Shown: positions 38,511-47,985, numbered from the stretch's first letter. The stretch is 64,000 bases of DNA from Phycobacter azelaicus (GCF_014884385.1 NZ_WKFH01000003.1:1440001-1504000), one strand, 5' to 3'. Program-made: numbers and translations. Notes: a model not told the origin generated them from the sequence alone.

Positions 38511-40029
38511 GGCGCTTCTCCTCAGTCTGTCGCAACCCGTCATAGCGACCGACGTTGGCCACTGGCGTTGTCTGCAATGCCAGTGCGTCCGGCGGATCGA
38601 CCTCGGGGTGATCTGTCGGTCTGCGGTCGATCAATCGATGCAACAGGTTCAGGATGTGCGTCTTGGTGGGGACGCCTGCTTCAAGTGCCAGCTCCACTGC
38701 ACACAAAACGTCCTCTTCGTTGTGCTGAAGGACCAAAGACAGAATGTCGACCATCTCTCGGTCACCGCCTTCTTTACGCAGCATGTGATCCTGCAATTGA
38801 CGGAAGGCATCCGGCATCTCCGTGAACGGCGCACCATTCCGAAGTGCGCCCGGTTTGCGTTGGATAACAGCGAGATAGTGGCGCCAGTCATAGATGACCT
38901 TGCCGGGCTTGCGATGAGACCGCTCGATGATCCGCGCATGCTTGCAAACCGTTTGCCCTTCAGCGACCACGATCAGCCGTTCGGGATAGACATGCAAACT
39001 GACACGGCGGTTCGCAAAGCTGGCGGGAACGCTGTAGCGATTGCGTTCGAAAGTGATCAGGCATGTGGGTGACACACGCTTACTGTGTTCGATAAAGCCA
39101 TCGAATGCCGGCGGCAGTGCCATCAGCGTAGGCTTCTCGGCCTCCCACACGTCAGCGATGGACCCCGGCAAAGCCTTGTGCGGCGTCTCTGTCCAAAGGG
39201 CGATACAGCGATCTTCAAGCCATTGGTTCAGCTCTGCCAGATCGGCGCAGACCGGCATGACCTGCCACATGCGGTTGCGCGCATCCTGCACGTTCTTCTC
39301 AACCTGGCCTTTCTCCCAACCGGCCGCCGGATTGCAGAACTCGGGCTCAAACACGTAGTGGCTGGCCATAGCCTTGAAGCGTGCATTGACGTCCCGCTGC
39401 TTGCCTTTGCCCACACGATCAACGGCGGTCTTCATATTGTCATAGATCCCGCGACCAGGCACACCGCCGAACACGCGGAATGCATGCCAGTGGGCGTCAA
39501 ACAGCATCTCGTGCGTTTGCAGCGGGTAGGCCCGCACCAAGAAAGCGCGGCTGTGCGATAGCTTGATATGAGCGACCTGAAGTTTGACGCGCTCACCGCC
39601 GATGTTGGCCCAGTCCTCGCTCCAATCGAATTGGAAGGCTTCGCCGGGCGCGAACACCAAAGGCACGTAGGTGCCGCGCCCCGTCGTCTGTTCCGCTCGA
39701 TGCCGATCTTCACGCCATGCCCGGGCGAAAGCTGCCACGCGTTCATAGGAACCATTATATCCCAGCTTCACAAGATCAGCATGCATTTGCTTCACTGTCC
39801 GCCGCTCTTTGCGTGACTTCCGCGTCTGGATTAAAAGCCAGGCTGACAGCCGATCCGCGTAGGGGTCCAGCTTGCTTGGACGCTTGGGCGTCTTGAACTG
39901 CGGTTCCACCGCACCTTCACGCAGATACTTCTTGATCGTGTTCCGAGACAAACCCGTCCGCCGGGCAATCTCCCTGATTGGCATTTTGTCACGCAATGCC
40001 CAGCGTCGAATGACACTCAAAAATCCCAT
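38500..40029 (-). CDS. istA: IS21-family transposase IstA
   Basis: 509 residues. N-terminal HTH ([20 protein letters not shown]), a DDE integrase core starting with [19 protein letters not shown] and a later [16 protein letters not shown], the third acid in [16 protein letters not shown], and a C-terminal beta/helical tail. Complete length for IS21. The ATG ([10 protein letters not shown]) follows AGGAG at 6-7 bases; an upstream in-frame ATG inside the terminal repeats is less likely. Confidence 0.95.
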   Translation of the reverse strand: MGFLSVIRRWALRDKMPIREIARRTGLSRNTIKKYLREGAVEPQFKTPKRPSKLDPYADRLSAWLLIQTRKSRKERRTVKQMHADLVKLGYNGSYERVAAFARAWREDRHRAEQTTGRGTYVPLVFAPGEAFQFDWSEDWANIGGERVKLQVAHIKLSHSRAFLVRAYPLQTHEMLFDAHWHAFRVFGGVPGRGIYDNMKTAVDRVGKGKQRDVNARFKAMASHYVFEPEFCNPAAGWEKGQVEKNVQDARNRMWQVMPVCADLAELNQWLEDRCIALWTETPHKALPGSIADVWEAEKPTLMALPPAFDGFIEHSKRVSPTCLITFERNRYSVPASFANRRVSLHVYPERLIVVAEGQTVCKHARIIERSHRKPGKVIYDWRHYLAVIQRKPGALRNGAPFTEMPDAFRQLQDHMLRKEGGDREMVDILSLVLQHNEEDVLCAVELALEAGVPTKTHILNLLHRLIDRRPTDHPEVDPPDALALQTTPVANVGRYDGLRQTEEKRHAS

Positions 40030-40142
40030 GTCGATCACTCCTAATCCCCCCAACCAAAACCGTCGGGGAAGTGTGTTCACATGGGTCAATTCTCAGTGAC
40101 AATTTATAGGGCTACCGGGTCAGTTCTCAGTGACAATCAACA

Positions 40143-40149
40143 TGCTGAG
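40143..40149 (+). repeat. Target-site duplication of the IS21 element, right copy
   Basis: TGCTGAG, identical to 37640-37646. The following bases continue the original pmtA frame (AGG AAA GCG CCG CAC ATC TAG), ending at 40168. Confidence 0.9.
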
Positions 40150-40249
40150 GAAAGCGCCGCACATCTAGGCATGCCTGCCCGGCATTGGCATCCCTCCTAA
40201 AGTGCTTATGTTCACAGTATCAGCCACGGATGCTTTCGTGGCTTGACGC

Positions 40250-40531
40250 GTGCAGGGGGCAGAGGCTTTGGCGTTTATTCGGCTGGTTTTCTTTTTGATG
40301 TTCGTGCTCACGGTGGTCTATGGGATCCTGTGGTTCTATTCACGACAAATGCACCGGGCCAAACTGAACCGACGCTGGGCAGACAAGGGGTTGACCGGGG
40401 ACCGCGCGGCGTTCATCCAGCGGGGACTGAGACAGTTCGACCGGTCTGTTCGGCGCAAGCTGCTGCTCCTGGTCTACATCGTGCCGCTGAGCCTGATTGC
40501 TTTGGTGATTTACATGGTCAATTTCGCATAG
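40250..40531 (+). CDS. Small membrane protein of unknown function
   Basis: 93 residues with two TM helices (AFIRLVFFLMFVLTVVYGIL and LLLLVYIVPLSLIALVIYMV) around a basic cytoplasmic loop (HRAKLNRRWADKG and FDRSVRRK). The start is uncertain: GTG at 40250, or a TTG at 40268 better placed after AGGGGG. It ends 9 bases before the DUF1523 gene, so the pair is one operon. No named family recognised. Confidence 0.7.
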   Translation: MQGAEALAFIRLVFFLMFVLTVVYGILWFYSRQMHRAKLNRRWADKGLTGDRAAFIQRGLRQFDRSVRRKLLLLVYIVPLSLIALVIYMVNFA

Positions 40532-40540
40532 GAGACCGTA

Positions 40541-41182
40541 ATGGGTTACATCAAATGGGGTTTTCTGATCACCATCTGGGTACTGTTCGGTGCCTTTCTG
40601 CATTACACGCTGCCGCAATACGACGTGGTGCGCATCGTCAATACCTACGAGGAGCGCATCGAGCTGAACGACTGGACCCGTATTTTCTGGTCTACCCCGG
40701 ATACCCAGTCGGCGACGATCAGCAACCGTGATGTGCAGTTCATTCAAGCCGTGCGACCCGATGGTGATGCGGTGGTCTACCGGAACGAGGATACAGGTTG
40801 GAACTGGCCGCCCTATTTCAAGTTCGACACGGCCAATCTTTATACCGAGGCAAACGACTCGATCTCCAACAAGGCGGACCCCGAATGGGTCGCAGTGCTG
40901 CACTATGGCTGGCGCAGCGAGTTCCTGTCGGCTTTTCCCAACGCTGTTGCGATCCGTGCGGTTGCGGGACCGGGGGACAAGCCGCTCAACTGGGTGAGCA
41001 TGGTGATCCTGGTGCTGATTGCGGCCTTGTTCTGGGCTGTCTACGTCCGGTGGCGCAGGTTCCGGCGAAACCGGCTGGATCCGATGATCGAGGATGTGGA
41101 AGACAGCCTTTATGCGGCTGGTGATGCGATCGCCGAAAAGAAGAGCCGCCTGCGCCGCTGGTTTGGCCGGAAGGGGTCTTGA
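40541..41182 (+). CDS. DUF1523 family protein
   Basis: 213 residues. An N-terminal TM anchor (KWGFLITIWVLFGAFLHYTL), a periplasmic domain with YDVVRIVNTYEERIELNDW and NRDVQFIQAVRPDG, YRNEDTGWNWPPYFKFDTANL, then a second TM (VSMVILVLIAALFWAVYVRW) and a basic tail. This is the DUF1523 pattern, common in alphaproteobacteria and of unknown function. AGGAGA precedes the ATG. Confidence 0.88.
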   Translation: MGYIKWGFLITIWVLFGAFLHYTLPQYDVVRIVNTYEERIELNDWTRIFWSTPDTQSATISNRDVQFIQAVRPDGDAVVYRNEDTGWNWPPYFKFDTANLYTEANDSISNKADPEWVAVLHYGWRSEFLSAFPNAVAIRAVAGPGDKPLNWVSMVILVLIAALFWAVYVRWRRFRRNRLDPMIEDVEDSLYAAGDAIAEKKSRLRRWFGRKGS

Positions 41183-41197
41183 TCAGCTCCCTGTCGG

Positions 41198-42775
41198 CTA
41201 GTCGGCGAACACGCCCTTGTCCCAGGTCATGCGCTCTACCTCCTGTGCCGACAGGCCAAAGGCCGCGTTCAGCGTCTGGGCAATCTGGGCCCTGTCATCG
41301 CTTTCACGCAAGGCGTGGTAATCGGAGAACCCTGCCTCGCGGATCCGGTCGACTTCGTGGTTGATGTCGTTGCGTATGGTGGGAAGGATCCTGTCCCGTG
41401 TCTGTGCAGGCGTCTGCGGGCCAAGCAGCCCGCTGCGCTGGGCATGATCAAGTAGGTCCTGGTCCGAGAAACGACATTCTAGGTTCAGGATTCGGGTCGT
41501 CGATCTGTCTGACGAAAAATCCTGCAACAGCTCAAGTCCGGATGGATCGACACAAACGATCATCCGCTTGGCCCCGAAATAATCGAACAGCATACGCATC
41601 AACGCACGGCGATGGCGGTTGCGCTTGTCCAGAGAGGTCTCGATCCCGCCAAGTTCGGGCAGAGGCGTCTGCTCCTCATGGAACAGATATCCAAGGGCAG
41701 GGGTACCGGTCATCTCCTCAACCCTGTGAACAAGGCGTTTGGCCAGATGCCATTTCTTGCACACCACCATGATCAGTTCGCGGTCGCGCCCCAGAGTGCT
41801 TTCGGCCTCCCAGAAGCGGGGGGCAAACCGTTGCCCGATGCGGCCGCGCTGTGCGAGGAACTGATAGAGGTTCCGCCCCTCGTCAGAGATCTGGAACTCC
41901 ACGTCCTCTGCCATGTAGAGACGCCCGAGACGGCGTTTCAAATCCTTGGCCTCGGGGCTGATCTTGCGGGCAAAGAGAAAATCCTGGCCTAGCAGTAAAT
42001 CGTAGTGATCATTGTAGAAGTTCACTGGCATCCCGTAGTCGGTGAACACCAGGAAGGTCAACGTGCGGCTTTGTATTTCAGGCTCTGGTACCAGGTGGCG
42101 CACCAGTGTCTGAAAGAAGGTCTCATCCGGGATCCATGTGGTGCGGAAAAAGCGGATGATGTCGCGACGCTTCTTCACAAGATCAATGATGGATTCGACC
42201 GTGCGGCGCCGTAGGCACCACCATTGGCTGCCGATCTGCATCTGTAGATCGGCTGGGATCTTGCGCTCAAGTCCCAACTTTTGCTGGAGTGCAACGCTCA
42301 TCTCGAACAGGCGCTTGTGTTTGCGCTCATTGAAGTAGTGCCGGTAGATCAGCCGCTCCTCTTTCATGCCGGTCTTGATCCAGTTGCTTTCGAAGAAGTC
42401 GACGCTCTCGATGAAATCACAGTCGTGTCGGTCCAGGAACTGATGCGCGTATTGAGCGGTCTTGATCGCCATGCAGTCGCCAGAGAGCATGTAGAAATGG
42501 CTTGCCCGCGGGAAGGCTTCGAGCCCTGCTTCAATGGCTTTGAGTGTTGCCTGAACCAGTGACCATTCCCCCCAGCCGCACTTGATGCGGCGTCGGGTAA
42601 AACAGACGTTGGGGTTGTCTTTCAGCGTTGCGCGGATCTCGTCGAATTCCTGATCGCTTGCGTGTCCGTCGAAATGGATAACCATGTAATCGCCAGCCGC
42701 GGTCAGCCGCTCAGCCTGCTGGATGATGGCCTCTGGGTCCTTGTGGCAGAGCAGGAGATACGCGATTTTTGCCAT
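41198..42775 (-). CDS. GT14-like (core-2/I-branching) beta-1,6-N-acetylglucosaminyltransferase with C-terminal extension
   Basis: 525 residues. The first ~290 residues match bacterial core-2/I-branching enzymes: YLLLCHKDPEAIIQQAERL, MVIHFDGHASDQEF, RRIKCGWGEWSLVQATLKAI, HFYMLSGDCMAIKT, GSQWWCLRRRTVESI and WIPDETFFQTLV. The last ~230 residues form a second domain (RELIMVVCKKWHLAKRLVHR onward) that looks like a nucleotide- or ligand-binding fold, known in Rhodobacteraceae as a DUF (DUF5927/5928-type). It would transfer a sugar to a surface glycan from the cytoplasm. It is divergent from a sulfotransferase gene 139 bases away, suggesting both act on the same polymer. Confidence 0.85.
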   Translation of the reverse strand: MAKIAYLLLCHKDPEAIIQQAERLTAAGDYMVIHFDGHASDQEFDEIRATLKDNPNVCFTRRRIKCGWGEWSLVQATLKAIEAGLEAFPRASHFYMLSGDCMAIKTAQYAHQFLDRHDCDFIESVDFFESNWIKTGMKEERLIYRHYFNERKHKRLFEMSVALQQKLGLERKIPADLQMQIGSQWWCLRRRTVESIIDLVKKRRDIIRFFRTTWIPDETFFQTLVRHLVPEPEIQSRTLTFLVFTDYGMPVNFYNDHYDLLLGQDFLFARKISPEAKDLKRRLGRLYMAEDVEFQISDEGRNLYQFLAQRGRIGQRFAPRFWEAESTLGRDRELIMVVCKKWHLAKRLVHRVEEMTGTPALGYLFHEEQTPLPELGGIETSLDKRNRHRRALMRMLFDYFGAKRMIVCVDPSGLELLQDFSSDRSTTRILNLECRFSDQDLLDHAQRSGLLGPQTPAQTRDRILPTIRNDINHEVDRIREAGFSDYHALRESDDRAQIAQTLNAAFGLSAQEVERMTWDKGVFAD

Positions 42776-42914
42776 TCTGACGACGATATGCCCGGTTTTC
42801 GGTGAATTGTACTCTTGATAAGGCGGCGCGCTCCGGGGTGAAACAAGATTATTTGTCTTTTGAAGGCGATATGGGCATTGTTGCCGCGAACTACAGGCGG
42901 AAAGAGGGCGGCAA

Positions 42915-43733
42915 ATGGGGTTTCCGGGAACCTGGATGACCGAAAGCGAAAGCGTGATCTATCGCGTGGTGCCCAAATGCGCCTGCTCGACCATTGGGCA
43001 GATCCTCTACTATTCGGATCACGGCCGCTTCTTTGACGGGGATATCCACGATTCCACCGAGGGTCTGCACAAATGGGCTCAGGAGCACAGCCAGGAACGT
43101 ATCACTCAGGCGGTGCAGGGGCATGAGACCTATGCCTTTACCTGCGTGCGTAACCCCTACACGCGTATCCTTAGCTCGTTCTTTGACAAGATCTGCGGCA
43201 TCCAGCGCAATGGCAGGAGATACCGCGGCAATCTGGTACCCAAGCTGGCCTATGATTACGGGATCGAGGTCGGCGGCGAGGACGGCAAGCAGGAGTTTGA
43301 CCAGATCAGGAGCTTTCGACGGTTCCTCTTGTTCGCGCGTGACACCATCCGCTGGCGCCGTCCGATGGATCCGGACATCCACTGGTCGGCGACTTCGGGC
43401 CATGTATCGACCTTCATCGTGAACGGCGGCAAATACGACAAGATCATCTGGACCGAGGCCTTCAACGACGGGATGCAAGAGGTGCTTGATGCGATCGAGA
43501 CGCCGCACAAGGTGGATCTGGCAACGATCCCGCGCTTCAACGAAAGCGAAGGCCACGGCCCCAAACGCGCGCACCCGGTGGAGGATTACTTCGACGATCT
43601 GTCCATGCATCTGGTCTACGAGATCTACAAGCGGGATTTCGAGCTGTTCAAATACGATTTCGAAAACCCCGCCAACAAGATGCCAGTGGGAGAGATTGAT
43701 CTTGACGAGGTGCACGCCAAGCTTGGCGACTGA
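42915..43733 (+). CDS. Sulfotransferase family protein (Sulfotransfer_2 type)
   Basis: 272 residues. The PAPS 5'-phosphosulfate loop is VVPKCACSTIGQIL and the 3'-phosphate motif is CVRNPYTRILSSFFDKI, the arrangement of carbohydrate (HNK-1/chondroitin-type) sulfotransferases. Downstream IIWTEAFNDGMQEVLDAI is also typical. It has no signal peptide, so it is cytoplasmic. It would sulfate a glycan precursor with PAPS. It is divergent from the GT14-like gene; sulfated exopolysaccharide is a reasonable but unproven product. A GAAAGAGG-type RBS is weakly visible. Confidence 0.87.
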   Translation: MGFPGTWMTESESVIYRVVPKCACSTIGQILYYSDHGRFFDGDIHDSTEGLHKWAQEHSQERITQAVQGHETYAFTCVRNPYTRILSSFFDKICGIQRNGRRYRGNLVPKLAYDYGIEVGGEDGKQEFDQIRSFRRFLLFARDTIRWRRPMDPDIHWSATSGHVSTFIVNGGKYDKIIWTEAFNDGMQEVLDAIETPHKVDLATIPRFNESEGHGPKRAHPVEDYFDDLSMHLVYEIYKRDFELFKYDFENPANKMPVGEIDLDEVHAKLGD

Positions 43734-43754
43734 CCTGTTCAGACAAGCGGGGTG

Positions 43755-44061
43755 CTCCCGCCCATCGTTCTGGCATTGAAAATGCCTATCCGATGGTTGG
43801 GCGTGGCGCCGCTGACGCGGCGCCAAGGGTTTTGGCTCAGAAGCGGTTCAGGGGCAGGTCTGCCCTGAACGCGCCATGCCGATTGTGAAAAGGACCCCAC
43901 CCCGCCTCAAGGGAACCCCGCGCTTCGCGCGAGGCCGCTGGCGCGGCCCTTGACCCGCGGTGCGATCCGGTTCGGCTGGAGGGGCGGCGCCGCGTATGCG
44001 GCGCCGGGCCCAAGGCCGCAAAGGGGAATTGCCGAAGGTAAGGCACCTGCGGGCGCGGGAG
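43755..44061 (+). repeat. Structured intergenic repeat element, copy 1
   Basis: A 307-bp element bounded by CTCCCGC at 43755 and GCGGGAG at 44055-44061. Order: arm X, hairpin A (GGCGCCGC-TGAC-GCGGCGCC, 43805-43824), core with hairpin B (GTTCAGGG...CCCTGAAC, 43846-43870) and a branched fold closed by TCAAGGG/CCCTTGA (43907-43953) holding two small hairpins, hairpin A' (43984-44003), then arm Y'. It shares ~150 bp of core and one arm with 51845-52169. No open frame is supported. It lies between convergent genes. Confidence 0.85.
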
Positions 44062-44097
44062 GGCGTCGGTTTACCTAATTCGGGAAAAGGCTCTGAT

Positions 44098-44135
44098 GAA
44101 AAAGGCCCCTCAGCCGGTTTGGCGAGGGGCCTTTA
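44098..44135 (-). terminator. Terminator of ilvD
   Basis: On the minus strand AAAGGCCCCTC pairs with GAGGGGCCTTT followed by T-rich sequence. It lies 17 bases after the ilvD stop. Confidence 0.85.
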
Positions 44136-44151
44136 TGGGTTCTTGTAGAGG

Positions 44152-45996
44152 TTACGCGTCGTCCGGCAGCGCGCGGACGGCGCCTTTGGCGGCGCTGGTG
44201 GTCAGCATGGCGTAGGCCTTGAGCGCGGTCGAGACCTTGCGCTTGCGCGGTTTTGCCGGTTTCCAGCCTGCCGCATCCTGCGCGGCGCGGCGGGTGGCGA
44301 GCTCTTCGTCCGAAACTGCCAGGTGGATCGACCGGTTCGGGATGTCGATCTCGATGGTGTCGCCGGTCTGCACCAGGCCGATGGCGCCGCCTTCCGCTGC
44401 CTCAGGCGAGACGTGACCGATCGACAACCCCGAGGTGCCGCCCGAGAAACGACCGTCGGTCAGAAGCGCGCAGGCTTTGCCCAGACCTTTGGATTTGAGG
44501 TATGAGGTCGGGTAAAGCATTTCCTGCATCCCCGGACCGCCGCGCGGGCCCTCATAGCGGATCACCACCACGTCGCCCTCCTTGACCTTGCCTGTCAGGA
44601 TGTCGCTGACGGCCTGATCCTGGCTTTCGCAGACATAGGCCGAGCCGGTAAATTTGAGGATGCTTTCATCCACGCCCGCGGTTTTCACGATGCAGCCGTC
44701 CTCGGCGATATTGCCGAATAGCACCGCAAGCCCCCCGTCCTTGGAAAACGCATGTTCGGCCGAGCGGATCACGCCGCCTTTGCGGTCGGTGTCCAACTCC
44801 TTGTAGCGGTTGGACTGACTGAACGCCTGCGTGGTGCGCACGCCGCCCGGGGCGGCCTTGAACAGTTCTTCGGCCTCGGGGTTGTTGGCAACGGCGATAT
44901 CCCATTTGGCGATTGCCTCGCCCATGGTGCTGGAATGTACCGTCGAGCAGTCGTTGTGCAAAAGGCCCGCGCGCGAAAGCTCGCCCAGGATCGAGAAGAT
45001 GCCACCGGCGCGGTGCACGTCCTCCATGTGGACGTTTTCGATATTGGGCGCGACCTTGCACAGGCACGGCACCTTGCGGCTGAGCTGGTCCATGTGGGAC
45101 ATGTTGAAATCAACCTTGCCTTCGTTGGCGATGGCCAGAAGGTGCAGCACGGTATTGGTCGAGCCGCCCATGGCGATATCGAGGCTCATGGCGTTCTCGA
45201 AGGCCTCGAAGGTGGCAATTTCGCGCGGCAGCAGGCCCTTTTCCTCGCCCACGTAGTGACGCTTGGTGATGTCGACGATGCGACGGCCGGCCTCAAGGAA
45301 CAGCTGCTTGCGGTCGGCGTGGGTCGCCAGGGTCGAGCCGTTTCCGGGCAGGGCGAGCCCCAGCGCCTCGGCCAGGCAGTTCATCGAGTTTGCCGTGAAC
45401 ATGCCCGAGCAGGAGCCGCAGGTGGGGCAGGCGTTTTCCTCGATGTGCTTGACCTGCTCGTCGGTGAAGGTCTCGCTGGCTGCGGCGACCATGGCGTCCA
45501 CCAGGTCGATTTTTTTGGCGTCTAGATCAGCGATGTCGATCTTGCCCGCTTCCATCGGACCACCTGAGACAAAGATCGCCGGGATATTCAGGCGCATTGC
45601 GGCCATGAGCATGCCGGGCGTGATCTTGTCGCAGTTGGAAATGCAGACCATGGCGTCGGCGCAGTGGGCGTTGACCATGTATTCTACCGAATCCGCGATC
45701 ACCTCGCGCGAGGGCAGCGAGTAGAGCATACCGTCATGTCCCATGGCGATGCCGTCATCCACCGCGATGGTGTTGAATTCCTTGGCAACGCCGCCTGCAG
45801 CCTCCACCTCGCGGGCGACCATCTGGCCGAGATCCTTGAGGTGGACGTGACCGGGCACGAATTGGGTGAAGGAGTTGACAATGGCGATGATCGGCTTGCC
45901 GAAATCATCGTCCTTCATGCCGGTTGCGCGCCAAAGGCCACGCGCGCCGGCCATGTTGCGTCCATGGGTGGAGGTTCTGGATCGGTACATTGGCAT
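44152..45996 (-). CDS. ilvD: Dihydroxy-acid dehydratase
   Basis: 614 residues. It dehydrates 2,3-dihydroxy-isovalerate and its methyl homologue to 2-oxo acids, an iron-sulfur and Mg2+-dependent step of valine, isoleucine and leucine synthesis. Fe-S ligands lie in [10 protein letters not shown] and [19 protein letters not shown]. The start [20 protein letters not shown] matches the family N terminus, so the ATG at 45996 is chosen over an upstream in-frame start. It is preceded on the same strand by the BenE-like gene, but with 111 bp between and its own terminator. Confidence 0.97.
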   Translation of the reverse strand: MPMYRSRTSTHGRNMAGARGLWRATGMKDDDFGKPIIAIVNSFTQFVPGHVHLKDLGQMVAREVEAAGGVAKEFNTIAVDDGIAMGHDGMLYSLPSREVIADSVEYMVNAHCADAMVCISNCDKITPGMLMAAMRLNIPAIFVSGGPMEAGKIDIADLDAKKIDLVDAMVAAASETFTDEQVKHIEENACPTCGSCSGMFTANSMNCLAEALGLALPGNGSTLATHADRKQLFLEAGRRIVDITKRHYVGEEKGLLPREIATFEAFENAMSLDIAMGGSTNTVLHLLAIANEGKVDFNMSHMDQLSRKVPCLCKVAPNIENVHMEDVHRAGGIFSILGELSRAGLLHNDCSTVHSSTMGEAIAKWDIAVANNPEAEELFKAAPGGVRTTQAFSQSNRYKELDTDRKGGVIRSAEHAFSKDGGLAVLFGNIAEDGCIVKTAGVDESILKFTGSAYVCESQDQAVSDILTGKVKEGDVVVIRYEGPRGGPGMQEMLYPTSYLKSKGLGKACALLTDGRFSGGTSGLSIGHVSPEAAEGGAIGLVQTGDTIEIDIPNRSIHLAVSDEELATRRAAQDAAGWKPAKPRKRKVSTALKAYAMLTTSAAKGAVRALPDDA

Positions 45997-46107
45997 GTGG
46001 CTATTTCCCTTTTTTACCCTCAGGGACATGATTTGCGAAACAAATGCAATAACTGAGGAACGGTTTTGGTTGTTTTGCTCTGCATTGTAGAGCTGTTCTG
46101 GATGGGA

Positions 46108-47289
46108 TCATGTTGTTTTCCGGAATAGGGCCGGTGCAGGGCGGCTGAGGGTGATGTGCGCGACAAGGCCAATCAGCAGGGCCCAGAAGGGCGCTCCGAT
46201 ACCCAGGAAGCTGATGCCGGAAACCGTGCCCATGAAACACAGGAGCGCGGCCTCACGGCCCGCTGTCGGCTCCAGCGCATGGGACAGCCCGTTGCCGATT
46301 GTCGATAGCAAGGCAAGCCCGGCAACGGTGGCCACCAAAGCATGGGGCGCGATCAGGAAAAGTGAGATCACCGCCGCGCCGCCCAGCCCCACAAGGCAGT
46401 AGATCACCCCGGCGGCGACCACGGCCAGATAGCGGGTCTTTGGGTCTTCATCGGCCTCGGGGCCTGCACAAATGGCAGCGGTTATGGCGGCAAGGTTGAA
46501 AGTATAGCCGCCAAAGGGCGCCAGGATCAGCGAGGCAAGCCCGGTCACCGTCATTGCAGCGGAAACAGGCGGAACATAGCCCGCGCTGCGCAGGGTCACG
46601 ACGCCGGGCATGTTCTGCGAGCACATGGTGACGATATAAAGCGGCAGACCAAGGCCGATGAACGCTGAAAGCGTGAATTCGGGTTTCACGGCCTCTGGGG
46701 TGGCAAGAGTCAAATTCAACTGGGCGATGTCACCAAAGCTGCCCGCCGCGCTGGCCCAGAGAATGCCTGCCAGCAGCACCAGCGGGATCGCATAACGCGG
46801 GGCATATAGCTTTGCCATCAGGAAAGCTGCGCCCATGACGGCGACAAGCCAGATGTCTTCTTCCATAGATGAGAACGCCTCTAGCCCAAAGCGGAACAGG
46901 ATTCCGGCCAAAAGCGCATTTGCCAGCGTGTCCGGGATCAGGCACGCCAGCCGTTCAAACCAGCCGGTAAGGCCCGTCAGCGTCAGCAGGACTGCGCAGA
47001 ACAGGAAGGCGCCGGTCGCCTCGGGCAGGGTGGTCGCGCCGCCGCCCAACGCAAGCAGAGCTGCGCCGGGCGTGGACCAGGCGGTCAGCACCGGCATGCG
47101 GAACCGAAACGACAGGATCAGGCTGGTCACCCCCATGCCAATCCCCAGCGCCAGAAGCCAGCTGTTGGCCTGCGCCTGTGTCGCGCCGAGCGCATCGATG
47201 GCCTGAAAGATGATCGCCACCGAACTGGTGTAGCCCACCAGAACGGCGACAGCACCGGCCGTGATATGGGAGAGTTTCAGCTGCGGCAT
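46108..47289 (-). CDS. Benzoate/H+ symporter family transporter (BenE type)
   Basis: 393 residues, about 12 TM segments. The family core is seen in VGYTSSVAIIFQAIDALGA, TAWSTPGAALL, CSQNMPGVVTLRSAGYVPPV and PFGGYTFNLAAITAAICAGP. It probably imports benzoate or another aromatic acid with protons. Chosen ATG: MPQLKLSHITAG. It is divergent from the cupin XRE regulator, and the 126-bp gap contains two inverted operators (47346-47387), so repression by that regulator is likely. No benzoate-degradation genes are in this window. Confidence 0.9.
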   Translation of the reverse strand: MPQLKLSHITAGAVAVLVGYTSSVAIIFQAIDALGATQAQANSWLLALGIGMGVTSLILSFRFRMPVLTAWSTPGAALLALGGGATTLPEATGAFLFCAVLLTLTGLTGWFERLACLIPDTLANALLAGILFRFGLEAFSSMEEDIWLVAVMGAAFLMAKLYAPRYAIPLVLLAGILWASAAGSFGDIAQLNLTLATPEAVKPEFTLSAFIGLGLPLYIVTMCSQNMPGVVTLRSAGYVPPVSAAMTVTGLASLILAPFGGYTFNLAAITAAICAGPEADEDPKTRYLAVVAAGVIYCLVGLGGAAVISLFLIAPHALVATVAGLALLSTIGNGLSHALEPTAGREAALLCFMGTVSGISFLGIGAPFWALLIGLVAHITLSRPAPALFRKTT

Positions 47290-47345
47290 CGGGGTGCTTT
47301 CTGAAAGGGGTTTTCCTAGGTTTTTGGCTCTTGTAGGATCAGCCT

Positions 47346-47387
47346 GTGCGTTATAGCGCACAATATGCGCCGTGCGCTATAACGCAC
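47346..47387 (+). promoter_or_regulatory. Twin palindromic operators between benE-like and XRE genes
   Basis: GTGCGTTATAGCGCAC (47346-47361) and GTGCGCTATAACGCAC (47372-47387) are exact reverse complements of one another and each is itself palindromic in its arms (GTGCG/CGCAC). Centre spacing is 26 bp. Such an array fits cooperative binding of two regulator dimers, controlling both divergent genes. Confidence 0.75.
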
Positions 47388-47415
47388 AAGCCTTTTTTGA
47401 AGAGACCTGACACAG

Positions 47416-47985
47416 ATGCCGACCCCACCCGCGTCATCCCCTTTGAGCGAAGACAAGATTGCCCAGAATCTGAAGCAGATAAGGGCCGAGGCGGGTTTCA
47501 GCCTGTCGCGCGCGGCGGAGGCCACTGGCGTGTCCAAAGCGATGTTGGGGCAGATCGAACGGGGCGAATCAAGCCCGACCATCGCGACGCTCTGGAAGAT
47601 CGCGAAGGGGTTTCACCTGCCTCTGACTGCCCTGATCGAGGACGCCAACCGCCCCAAGATCCTGGGCGAAAGCGTGTTTCGCACCGTGCAGTTCCCCGGC
47701 AGCATCGCGGTCAAGATCGTCTTTCCCTATGATCCCATCCTTGGCGCCGAGACCTTTCATGTGCGCCTGAAGCCGGATCAATGCCACCAATCCCAAGCCC
47801 ATGATGCGGGCGTCACCGAAGAAGTTTTCGTGCTCGAAGGACCTCTTGAGGTGCTGAGCGACGGGGCATGGAAGCGGCTGGAGGTGGGGGAAGGGCTGCG
47901 CTTTGCCGCCGATCAGTCCCATGGTTATCGCGCAGGAAAAGACGGGGCGGCCTTTCTCAACATGCATCACTATCGAACGGCCTGA
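47416..47985 (+). CDS. XRE-family regulator with cupin sensor domain
   Basis: 189 residues. N-terminal lambda-type HTH (IAQNLKQIRAEAGFSLSRAA then KAMLGQIERGESSPTIATLW) and a C-terminal cupin domain (KPDQCHQSQAHDAGVTEEVFVLEG, with HGYRAG near the end). This is the standard small-molecule-sensing XRE/cupin architecture. It is divergent from the BenE-type transporter and next to twin palindromes at 47346-47387, so it is the likely repressor or activator there and autoregulated. Confidence 0.92.
   Translation: MPTPPASSPLSEDKIAQNLKQIRAEAGFSLSRAAEATGVSKAMLGQIERGESSPTIATLWKIAKGFHLPLTALIEDANRPKILGESVFRTVQFPGSIAVKIVFPYDPILGAETFHVRLKPDQCHQSQAHDAGVTEEVFVLEGPLEVLSDGAWKRLEVGEGLRFAADQSHGYRAGKDGAAFLNMHHYRTA

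Larger units (their letters stand above)
37647..40142 (-). mobile_element. Intact IS21-family element, 2496 bp
   Basis: Ends TGTTGATTGTCACTGAGAAC on the left and its exact inverse on the right (about 30 bp perfect inverted repeat, TG...CA termini), flanked by a 7-bp duplication TGCTGAG. A second, partial copy of the end repeat lies just inside each end (GAGATTTGACCCA near 37684; GTCAATTCTCAGTGACAAT near 40085), as usual for the multiple binding sites of IS21. It carries istA (38500-40029) and istB (37719-38510) overlapping, both complete, so it looks recent and competent. It interrupts pmtA. Confidence 0.95.
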
